From positions 186,001 through 250,000 of the forward strand of contig NZ_CP029347.1 of the NCBI RefSeq assembly GCF_003143555.1: DNA of 64,000 nt, in the 5' to 3' direction. Below, one piece after another: positions 28,532 through 35,789 of this stretch (its first letter is position 1; each line of letters opens with the position of its first letter). Under the pieces are notes generated by a model. The model searched no databases, had not been told where the DNA came from, and saw only the letters and a list, made by a program, of their open reading frames with translations. Source of the stretch: Saliniradius amylolyticus. Lineage in GTDB: Bacteria > Pseudomonadota > Gammaproteobacteria > Enterobacterales > Alteromonadaceae. The position numbers and the translations under genes were made by a program.

Positions 28532-28556
28532 AAAAACCAGTAGGAACGGAGGTTTT

Positions 28557-29951
28557 TTAAGCGGCGAGTAAGCCTTCTTTGACCAGATCATCGGTGGCCC
28601 GCAAGATGGCCTGACGCAGGGTTCTGACAATAAAGTCCACTTCTTCCCGGGTAATGGTCAGCGGCGGCGACATCACGTTCAAATGCACGATAGGGCGAAT
28701 AATAAGCCCCAGTTCTTCGCAGTGATCGCTGATGCGCTTACCGATATCCAGCGCTTCCGGGAATAATTGCTTGCTGTTCTTATCTGCCACATTCTCCACG
28801 CACACCATAAGCCCTTGTCCGCGCACCTCACCTACGATGGGCAAGTCAGTGAGGGTTTGCATCTGTTGCTGGAAGTAAGGGCCAATATCACGCGCATTAT
28901 CCAGCAGTTTTTCACGCTCAATGATCTCTATATTCTTTAATGCGGCTGCGCAGGCAATGGGGTGCCCCGAGTAGGTAAACCCATGCGCGAAGCAACGCTC
29001 GTGCCCGGCTTCGCTGATTACCTGGTGAATACGATCCGAGTACAGGCAAGCACCAAGAGGCTGATAGCCTGAGGTGATGCCCTTGGCACAAGTAATAATA
29101 TCCGGAGTCACATCAAAGAGCTCTTCACTGGCGAACCACTCGCCGAGTCGACCAAAAGCCGTGACGACCTCATCGGCCACATACAAAATATCGTGACGCT
29201 GACACACATCTGCCATGGCCCGGTGATAGCCATTGGGTGGCACAATTACACCGCCGGCGCCCATGATGGGCTCGGCAAAGAAAGCCGCGACCTTATCCGG
29301 ACCAATACGGGTAATGGTTTGTTCAAACTCTTCCACCAGGGTCTGAAGATAAGCCTGCTCGCTGAGTCCTTCCGGCGCCCGGTAGAAGTTCGGGCAGCTG
29401 AGGTGGTGGATAAAGTCATCAATAAAGTCAAATTCTGGTGGATGATCGCCTGCCTTACCGCCAATGGACATGGAGAGATAGGTGGAACCGTGGTAGGCGT
29501 TCTTGCGCGAGATAATGTGCTTTTTCTCATGCTTGCCGCGGCAATTTTGATAATACTGAATCAGACGGTAGGCCGAGTCCACGGCGGTGGAGCCTCCGCA
29601 GGTAAAAATGCAGTGGTCTATATCGCCTGGAGCCAGCTCTGCCAGCTTAGCGGCCAGCAGGGTAGCAGGTTCGTTAGTCATATCCACAAAGGGGTTGGCG
29701 TAGGCCATCTTGCGGCATTGCTCAGCAAGGGTATCAGCCATCTCTTCCCGGCCCAGACCAATATTCGTGCACCAAAGTCCGCCAACGGCGTCCAGGTAGC
29801 GCTTGCCTTGACTGTCGGTGATGTAAATGCCTTCCGCCTTGGCGATGGGCAGAGCCCCTTCGTCGTTAAAAACGTCGAAGACTGTCCATGGATGGGTAAA
29901 GTGAGCTTTATCCAGTTCGATAATGTGCTGGGCGTGTGTTTTAGTAGACAT
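28557..29951 (-). CDS. class III aminotransferase (omega-amine:pyruvate type)
   Basis: A 464-residue PLP enzyme of the class III (omega-amino acid/polyamine) aminotransferases. AEGIYITDSQGKRYLDAVGG is the N-terminal substrate region. FTCGGSTAVDSAYRL binds the PLP phosphate, VADEVVTAFGRLG carries the aspartate that contacts the PLP nitrogen, and ITCAKGITSGYQPLG carries the PLP lysine (K290). It resembles putrescine/spermidine-pyruvate aminotransferases such as SpuC, but substrate specificity cannot be read from sequence. It is divergent from the MFS-ALDH-deiminase operon and convergent with the MocR gene, so it probably starts the catabolic route. Confidence 0.85.
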   Translation of the reverse strand: MSTKTHAQHIIELDKAHFTHPWTVFDVFNDEGALPIAKAEGIYITDSQGKRYLDAVGGLWCTNIGLGREEMADTLAEQCRKMAYANPFVDMTNEPATLLAAKLAELAPGDIDHCIFTCGGSTAVDSAYRLIQYYQNCRGKHEKKHIISRKNAYHGSTYLSMSIGGKAGDHPPEFDFIDDFIHHLSCPNFYRAPEGLSEQAYLQTLVEEFEQTITRIGPDKVAAFFAEPIMGAGGVIVPPNGYHRAMADVCQRHDILYVADEVVTAFGRLGEWFASEELFDVTPDIITCAKGITSGYQPLGACLYSDRIHQVISEAGHERCFAHGFTYSGHPIACAAALKNIEIIEREKLLDNARDIGPYFQQQMQTLTDLPIVGEVRGQGLMVCVENVADKNSKQLFPEALDIGKRISDHCEELGLIIRPIVHLNVMSPPLTITREEVDFIVRTLRQAILRATDDLVKEGLLAA

Positions 29952-30021
29952 AATGAAAACCTGCGACGCGGGTCAGAGAACTCAATGCGACAAAGTCTGA
30001 CAGTAAGGTCTAAAAACGGCT

Positions 30022-30039
30022 ATTCCCCGTTTGGGGAAT
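30022..30039. promoter_or_regulatory. palindrome upstream of the aminotransferase gene
   Basis: ATTCCCC-GTTT-GGGGAAT is a perfect 7-bp inverted repeat, 71-88 bp upstream of the aminotransferase start at 29951. It could be an operator or a hairpin in the 5' untranslated region. Confidence 0.35.
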
Positions 30040-30092
30040 GCCTGGAAGCAGGTGGCGGCGTACGCGGAAAACTGACGTGGTTACCCATTAGG

Positions 30093-30136
30093 TATCGGTT
30101 AAAGCGATGGTACTTATCTTTAACTTATCGGTTAAA
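30093..30136. promoter_or_regulatory. direct repeats in the divergent aminotransferase/MFS promoter
   Basis: TATCGGTTAAA occurs twice, at 30093-30103 and 30126-30136, with starts 33 bp apart (about three helical turns). TTTAAC at 30119-30124 makes an inverted pair with the second GTTAAA. MocR regulators typically bind spaced direct repeats, so this is a candidate operator for the regulator at 26705. The first copy also overlaps TATCG-N7-CGATG (30093-30109), a 9/10 match to the LysR-type box seen at 38247 and 41462. Confidence 0.5.
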
Positions 30137-30186
30137 TTGCGGCATGGTGAGGCTACATACAAAACTACACCCGTACGGGAGGCAAT

Positions 30187-31380
30187 TTGGAGCAGGCAAA
30201 CACGATGACCTCGCATTGGCTCAGTAATGCGATAAACGTTGTCGGTCTACTGCTGGTGGCCATGATGGGCGCTGCAGTGACCAATCTGATGCCTTTGATG
30301 GTCGGGGCCTACAGCGATTCGGGGCATTTCACTCCAACACAGGTGGGGTGGCTGACATCGGCCGATATTGCCGGGATTCTTACCGCCAGTGTGTCGGCAT
30401 TTTTCTGGTGTCGGCGCGTCCACTGGCGACTAATGACGCTGTTTGGGTTGGTGGTATTCATCTTTTGTAACTGGCTGTCGGCGGCGGTGACCGATTTCAC
30501 CATCCTATTTCTTATTCGCCTTGCCGCGGGTCTTGCTTGCGGTGTGACCTATGCCATCAGTCTGGCGGCATTGGGCGACCGCGGGAACGCCGATAAGGCT
30601 TTTTCGGCCATGGTGTCGGTACAGGTGGCGTTCGGCACGCTGGGATTCTGGGTGCTTCCCGGCATCATCGACGATAAGGGCCTGGATGGGGTGTTCTGGT
30701 TCTTTAACCTGTGTCTGTTACCTGCCTTTCTATTGGTACTGCTCAACTATTCTACCAATCAACGAACCAGCAAAGTGTCGACATTCTCTATCGATGGCAG
30801 CAAGCGGGCCGCCGCTTTGGTATTCGCCGGAGTCGTCGCTTACTACTTCGCTCAGGGAACAGTCTGGGCCTATCTAGAGCGCATGGCCGTGGCCGTTGAG
30901 TTAACTCAGGCTCAGGCCGGACAAATTCTGGGGGCCGGGTTTGCCATTAGTGTACTGGGCTCGATGGTCAGCGGAGCGTTTGCGGTGCGCTATGGTCGCC
31001 GGGCGGCTTTGGTGGCTACGGCTTTGCTTCAGCTGCCCTGTCTGGTGGCGCTTTATTGGATGGTACCCGGTCATGCCTGGTGGGTGTACGCCAGTGCCAC
31101 CGTGGTGTATCAGATTATGTGGAGCTTTGTCGTCCCTGTGATGATGGGCATTTTTAATGATGTGGACCGCTCTGGTCGCCTGATCGTGCTCTGCGTATCA
31201 GCCTTTAAGGTGGGCCTGGTGATCGGCCCGCCCGTGGCCGGAGCGGTGGTGACTTTTGCAGAGGTCAAAGATGTACTCTGGCTCGGAGGGGTGGCGATCG
31301 TGCTTAGCATGGTGCTGCTGGATCGGGCCGGCCAGAGCAGTCAGAAATACGCGCAGGAGATCCGCCGTGAAACAGATTAA
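30187..31380 (+). CDS. MFS transporter, first gene of the catabolic operon
   Basis: A 397-residue, 12-helix major facilitator; the family loop between helices 8 and 9 is visible as AVRYGRRAALVATALLQ. It is a likely importer of the operon's substrate. The start is ambiguous: TTG 30187 has GGGAGG four bases upstream, ATG 30205 has GGAG twelve bases upstream. Its last 14 bp overlap the aldehyde dehydrogenase gene. It is divergent from the aminotransferase gene, across a promoter region rich in repeats. Confidence 0.8.
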   Translation: MEQANTMTSHWLSNAINVVGLLLVAMMGAAVTNLMPLMVGAYSDSGHFTPTQVGWLTSADIAGILTASVSAFFWCRRVHWRLMTLFGLVVFIFCNWLSAAVTDFTILFLIRLAAGLACGVTYAISLAALGDRGNADKAFSAMVSVQVAFGTLGFWVLPGIIDDKGLDGVFWFFNLCLLPAFLLVLLNYSTNQRTSKVSTFSIDGSKRAAALVFAGVVAYYFAQGTVWAYLERMAVAVELTQAQAGQILGAGFAISVLGSMVSGAFAVRYGRRAALVATALLQLPCLVALYWMVPGHAWWVYASATVVYQIMWSFVVPVMMGIFNDVDRSGRLIVLCVSAFKVGLVIGPPVAGAVVTFAEVKDVLWLGGVAIVLSMVLLDRAGQSSQKYAQEIRRETD

Positions 31381-32788
31381 CCGTCATTATATCAATGGGC
31401 AGTGGCAACCCAGCCCAAGCCAGAATACGCAAACGCTGATCCATGGTGCGTCCGGTGCTGCTTATGCTGAGCTGACCCTTGCCGATGCCTCACAGGCTGA
31501 GCAAGCGGTTATGGCGGCGCGACAGGCGTTTCAACGCTGGTCTAGCACCCCGAAAGATGAGCGAGCCGATGCCATCGGCCGAATTGTTGCCGAACTCAAA
31601 GCGCGGCGGGATGATTTAGTGGACGCAATTGTGCGCGAACTTAGCTGCCCGCGCTGGTTTGTCGAAGAAATTCAGGTGGACGATCCCATCGATGCCTTTG
31701 CCAAGCACGAGACCTGGACCCGGGAGCTGACACTGAGTAGCGATAAAGACGGTGTTCGTCAGCAGTGGTTGGCAAAGGGGGTGGCAGTGTTAATTACACC
31801 CTGGAATTACCCTTTGCATCAACTGGTGGCTAAGGTGGCGCCTGCGTTGGCTGCTGGCTGTACTATGGTGGTAAAACCTTCTGAACTGTCACCGGAAAAT
31901 GCCCTGATTCTGGCGGAAGCCATTGACGCGGCGGGGTTACCTGAAGGGGTGTTTAACCTTGTGATTGGCGCGGGAGACCCGGTAGGGAACGCGCTTATTC
32001 AGCATCCAGAGGTGGATGTGGTCTCTTTTACTGGCTCGACCGGTGTGGGGAAAGCTATCCAGCAAACTGCCGCATCCTCTACCAAACGAGTCTGTCTGGA
32101 GATGGGAGGAAAGTCGCCTTACCTGATTGCGCCTACCGAACAGCTTTCCGAGGCGGTCAGCCTGGGCGTGGAGGATGTAATGCTTAACGCCGGGCAAACC
32201 TGTAATGCCCTGACCAGAATGCTGGTACATGAAGAGCAATACGCCGAGGCATGTGACTTCGCTGCCACTGCGGCAGACAGTATCAATATAGGCCTCCCTG
32301 ACACGCCCGATGTTGTCTTAAGTGCGCTGGTCAGCAAAGGTCAGTATCAGAAGGTTCAGCGTTATATTGAGTTAGGCCGGGAGGAAGGTGCAAGGCAGAT
32401 CGCCGGTCTGACTCCTTTGCCTGAGAATCTTGAGGGCGGGTACTTCGTCCGTCCCACCGTGTTTGCCGATGTGCATAATCAAATGCGCATTGCCCGGGAA
32501 GAAATCTTCGGTCCTGTGCTGTGCCTCATACCTTATAGTTCGATTGATGACGCCATCGCCATTGCCAATGACACCCCATTCGGGCTCAGTGCGAGGGTAT
32601 GGCACGACGACGCCACAGAGGCGAGTCGCATCGCGGGACAGTTACGTGCCGGTCAGGTTTATCTAAACCAGGCGTTGATGCGTAACGATGTGCCCTTTGG
32701 TGGTTTTAAGCAATCGGGACTCGGACGCGAGCTCGGCCCTGAGGGCATCGACGAATTTCTTGAGTTGCAATCCGTGATCATGGAGTAA
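31367..32788 (+). CDS. NAD(P)-dependent aldehyde dehydrogenase
   Basis: A 473-residue aldehyde dehydrogenase. VLITPWNYPLHQ is the cofactor-binding region and FTGSTGVGKAIQ the Rossmann turn. LEMGGKSPYLI carries the general-base glutamate and NAGQTCNALTRM the catalytic cysteine. EEIFGPVLCLIPY and PFGGFKQSGLGRELG complete the family profile. In context it probably oxidises the aldehyde formed by the class III aminotransferase. The start is GTG 31367 with AGGAGA upstream, overlapping the MFS gene by 14 bp; the longer frame from 31256 lies inside the MFS gene and is rejected. Confidence 0.9.
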   Translation: MKQINRHYINGQWQPSPSQNTQTLIHGASGAAYAELTLADASQAEQAVMAARQAFQRWSSTPKDERADAIGRIVAELKARRDDLVDAIVRELSCPRWFVEEIQVDDPIDAFAKHETWTRELTLSSDKDGVRQQWLAKGVAVLITPWNYPLHQLVAKVAPALAAGCTMVVKPSELSPENALILAEAIDAAGLPEGVFNLVIGAGDPVGNALIQHPEVDVVSFTGSTGVGKAIQQTAASSTKRVCLEMGGKSPYLIAPTEQLSEAVSLGVEDVMLNAGQTCNALTRMLVHEEQYAEACDFAATAADSINIGLPDTPDVVLSALVSKGQYQKVQRYIELGREEGARQIAGLTPLPENLEGGYFVRPTVFADVHNQMRIAREEIFGPVLCLIPYSSIDDAIAIANDTPFGLSARVWHDDATEASRIAGQLRAGQVYLNQALMRNDVPFGGFKQSGLGRELGPEGIDEFLELQSVIME

Positions 32789-32791
32789 CCA

Positions 32792-33706
32792 ATGAGCGAA
32801 TTTGTGTTTAAACGTCGTCAGGAGATGGGCATGGTTTCACCCTTGTCCAACTGGGGCATGGACTCGGAATACGGGGTGCTGAAAGACGTACTGATCGGCC
32901 CTATGGATCATTATCGCTGGCAGACCGGGAATGCCATGGCGCGGCGCGCCATGCGCCTTGGCCGCAGTTATGATCAGGCTAAAGCAAAAGATCAATACCA
33001 AACGATGCTGGCCATGTACCGTGATGCTGGTGTGAAGCCGCATATTCTGATGGCCGATGAAAACCTGCCCTATCAGCTATACGCCCGTGACTCATCAGTC
33101 ATGACGCCTTGGGGACCGATTATCACCCAGCTTTACAGTCCGTGGCGTCGAGGTGAGTGGAATCAGGTGCTGCAGTTCTACCAGCGCATGGATATCCCGT
33201 TGTTCGATATTGTTACTGCGGGCAGTTTTGAAGGCGGTGACTTTATGGTGCTGGAACCCGGCGCGGTACTGTGTGGTTATTCTGGTGAGCGCACCAGCGA
33301 AGCTGGGCTTCGTCAGGTGCAAGGTTGGGTTGAAGCCCAGGGTTGGGAATTTCATGCCTATCAGTTTGATCCCTATTTTTTACACCTGGATGTGTTAGTG
33401 GCCATGCTCAGCGACAAGTTGGCCGCGGTCTGCACCGAAGCGGTGGAGGATGAACTGCTGGATTGGTTTGCTGCGCGTAACATCGAAATTATCGATATTT
33501 CCTACCGGTCGGTACTGGAGCTGGGTGTCAATGTTGTGGCCTTGGGCAACGATCGCGTGATGGTGCCCGCCGCCAGTACCGAACTTATCGACAAATGCCG
33601 CGCCCATGGTTTGACGGTACTGACACCGGATTTATCCATGTTTACCTCTGGCGGTGGCGGTGTCCACTGTATGTGTCAGCCACTTCGGCGGGAGCGTGTC
33701 GCATGA
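32792..33706 (+). CDS. dimethylargininase/arginine deiminase-superfamily hydrolase
   Basis: A 304-residue guanidino-group hydrolase of the DDAH/arginine deiminase/amidinotransferase superfamily. Conserved residues: QLYARDSSVMTPWG, FEGGD (residues 147-150, guanidinium-binding acids), FLHLDVLV (catalytic H198) and GGGVHCMCQPL (nucleophile C293 next to a histidine). The reaction class is attack on a guanidino carbon to give a ureido product or a transferred amidino group. The neighbouring carbamoylase favours deimination to a ureido compound. It starts three bases after the ALDH stop and overlaps the next gene by ATGA. Confidence 0.85.
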   Translation: MSEFVFKRRQEMGMVSPLSNWGMDSEYGVLKDVLIGPMDHYRWQTGNAMARRAMRLGRSYDQAKAKDQYQTMLAMYRDAGVKPHILMADENLPYQLYARDSSVMTPWGPIITQLYSPWRRGEWNQVLQFYQRMDIPLFDIVTAGSFEGGDFMVLEPGAVLCGYSGERTSEAGLRQVQGWVEAQGWEFHAYQFDPYFLHLDVLVAMLSDKLAAVCTEAVEDELLDWFAARNIEIIDISYRSVLELGVNVVALGNDRVMVPAASTELIDKCRAHGLTVLTPDLSMFTSGGGGVHCMCQPLRRERVA

Positions 33707-34938
33707 GTGCCGTTACCATCAATGGGGAGCGTCTGTGGGACTCGCTGATGCAAATGGCCGGGATCGGTGCCACGGATAAAGGCGGCTGCAATCGCCAGGC
33801 GCTTACGGAGTTAGATCAACAGGGCAGAGCACTCTTTTTACGCTGGTGTGAACAAGCAGGCTGCCACTGGTGGTTGGATGAAATGGGTAACCTGTTTGTG
33901 CGCCGGCCCGGTACTCAACCTGACGCGCCAGCGGTGTTGACGGGCAGTCATCTGGACACTCAGCCCACCGGCGGCAAGTTTGACGGTGTGTATGGCGTAC
34001 TGGCGGGACTGGAAGTTATCCGCACCTTAAATGACCACCAGATAGACACCACACACCCCATTGATATTGCTGTGTGGACTAACGAAGAAGGTGCCCGGTT
34101 CTCGCCTGCTATGCTGGGTTCTGGAGTCTGGGCGGGCGCGTTTTCACTTGAGTACGGTCTTGGTCGTACGGACAGCACTGGGACGACGGTAAAACAAGCC
34201 ATCAAGTCGCTTGGGTATGACGCATTACAACCCTGTCAGCCTTATCCGATTAAGGCGGCTTTTGAGCTGCATATCGAACAAGGACCGATTCTGGAACAGG
34301 CTAAGACACCGATTGGCGTTGTTGAGGGGGTGCAGGGAATGCGTTGGTATGACCTTATTCTGACGGGTGCGCCGGTGCATGCCGGTCCTACCCCTATGGA
34401 CGTCCGACAAGATCCGGTGTTGGCCTACGCCAGCATTGCCGCAAAGCTTTATGAACTGGCGCGTGAGCATGGGCCTTGGGCCAGAGTAACTCTCGGCAGT
34501 ATTGAAACCTATCCAGGTGCACGCAATACGGTGCCCGAGCGAGTCACCGCCACGGTGGATCTGCGCCATCCGGATGCCAATGTGCTGGAACAAATGGATA
34601 AGGCATTTCGCCTGCTTACCAACGAGGTGTCAGAAATTGCAGGGGTCAGAGCTGAAATTCGCGATGAATGGCTCAGCCCACCGGTGAGTTTTGCATCTGA
34701 GTGTGTTGAAACGGTGCAACGCGCCTCAGACGAGCTGGGACTTAAAAGCAAACGGTTATTCAGCGGTGCCGGCCATGACGCGGTTTACGTGTCCAGCGTC
34801 GCGCCCACATCAATGATCTTTATTCCCTGTGAAAAGGGCATCAGTCACAATGAGGCTGAAAACATTAAACCACAGGACGCAAAGGCCGGGGCCAATGTGC
34901 TCTTGCGTGCCATATTGAGTCAGGCTGGTGAGCAATGA
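33703..34938 (+). CDS. M20-family carbamoylase (N-carbamoyl amino acid / ureido-acid hydrolase)
   Basis: A 411-residue zinc amidohydrolase of the hydantoinase/carbamoylase type. Metal ligands are in TGSHLDTQPTGGKFDG and WTNEEGARFSPAMLGS, and FELHIEQGPILE carries further conserved residues. GAGHDAVYVSSVAPTSMIF is the late family motif. Relatives (beta-ureidopropionase, L-carbamoylase, allantoate amidohydrolase) release CO2 and ammonia from ureido compounds, which matches the preceding guanidino hydrolase. Overlapping ATGA junctions at both ends (33703 and 34935) show tight translational coupling. An upstream in-frame start at 33595 lies inside the previous gene and is rejected. Confidence 0.9.
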   Translation: MSAVTINGERLWDSLMQMAGIGATDKGGCNRQALTELDQQGRALFLRWCEQAGCHWWLDEMGNLFVRRPGTQPDAPAVLTGSHLDTQPTGGKFDGVYGVLAGLEVIRTLNDHQIDTTHPIDIAVWTNEEGARFSPAMLGSGVWAGAFSLEYGLGRTDSTGTTVKQAIKSLGYDALQPCQPYPIKAAFELHIEQGPILEQAKTPIGVVEGVQGMRWYDLILTGAPVHAGPTPMDVRQDPVLAYASIAAKLYELAREHGPWARVTLGSIETYPGARNTVPERVTATVDLRHPDANVLEQMDKAFRLLTNEVSEIAGVRAEIRDEWLSPPVSFASECVETVQRASDELGLKSKRLFSGAGHDAVYVSSVAPTSMIFIPCEKGISHNEAENIKPQDAKAGANVLLRAILSQAGEQ

Positions 34939-35789
34939 ATCTCGCTATTTGGAGTGAGCAGTTACTTCGCTTGTCTGGCTCAGTGGGAGGGCCAAAGTTT
35001 TACCCACACCTAGCCAGTTTATTGCAGTTACTGGGCGATTTCGATGAACTGCTGATCCTCAGGTTTAATACCGAGCAGCCCCCCGAACTTCGATGGCAAA
35101 GTCAGGCTTCCGAGGGAGACAATCTGACTCTGTATCTTGATAAGGCCTATGTGTTGGATCCGTTTTATAAGGCAGGCGCTCATCAGGGGCAGCAAGGTTT
35201 TTTCCGTTTGCAGGCGCTGATTGAAGATGGTGAACGTGCCTTTCAGGACTATTACAACAGCTACTTTCGCTATCTTAAAGTTGTCGATGAGATGGGTTAC
35301 CTGATCCAAACAGAATCGGGCTTTATTCATATCGAGTTTGCCAACTTCGAGGATAATGCGGGCTTCTCCGCAGAGCTCGCTCAACAGTTGCACGAGTTGT
35401 TCCCCCTGATTGACCAACTGGTGGTGGAACATGAGGGCTGCCTGACACAATCAAATTCACCTCAGGCCCTGGATGCCCGCCGCCATGCGGTGCTAATTGA
35501 TGACTTTCAACGTCTATTTGCCAGCAGCGTCTGTACCCCCAGAGAGCATGAGGTGGTGCTGTTGATGCTGCAAGGCTATCCGGTCAAGACCATTGCCCGA
35601 CAGTTGGAGTGCAGTCTGGAAACCGTGAAAATGCATCGCAAAAAGATTTACGTCAAACTGGGTATTGGCTCGCAACCGGAGTTACTGGCGCTGTTTATCG
35701 ATATATTGGCTGGCGCCGTGCACCCGATTACTGAGGATCCCGTTCTGTCCTATCTGGAGCACCGTGGTGAGGTTAAGAAAATCAGTTAG
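34935..35789 (+). CDS. LuxR-type transcription regulator
   Basis: A 284-residue regulator with a C-terminal LuxR/FixJ helix-turn-helix at about residues 195-255 (TPREHEVVLLMLQG, IARQLECSLETVKMHRKKIY). The N-terminal 180 residues are a sensory domain of unknown ligand, with YLDKAYVLDPFYKAG, FQDYYNSYFRYLKVVDEMGY and ESGFIHIEF. It is not a quorum-sensing autoinducer domain by obvious motif. Encoded inside the catabolic operon (4-bp overlap with the carbamoylase), it probably senses a pathway compound and controls the operon. Confidence 0.85.
   Translation: MNLAIWSEQLLRLSGSVGGPKFYPHLASLLQLLGDFDELLILRFNTEQPPELRWQSQASEGDNLTLYLDKAYVLDPFYKAGAHQGQQGFFRLQALIEDGERAFQDYYNSYFRYLKVVDEMGYLIQTESGFIHIEFANFEDNAGFSAELAQQLHELFPLIDQLVVEHEGCLTQSNSPQALDARRHAVLIDDFQRLFASSVCTPREHEVVLLMLQGYPVKTIARQLECSLETVKMHRKKIYVKLGIGSQPELLALFIDILAGAVHPITEDPVLSYLEHRGEVKKIS

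Noticed and set aside
29193-30227. 344-codon plus-strand open frame
   Set aside because: Most of it is antisense to the class III aminotransferase, whose motifs are intact on the minus strand; the rest is the repeat-rich divergent promoter.
25478-31380. Ectoine/hydroxyectoine degradation locus (MocR plus class III aminotransferase plus dehydrogenase)
   Set aside because: No EutD/EutE or ectoine hydrolase-type genes, and the deiminase-carbamoylase pair is not part of that pathway.
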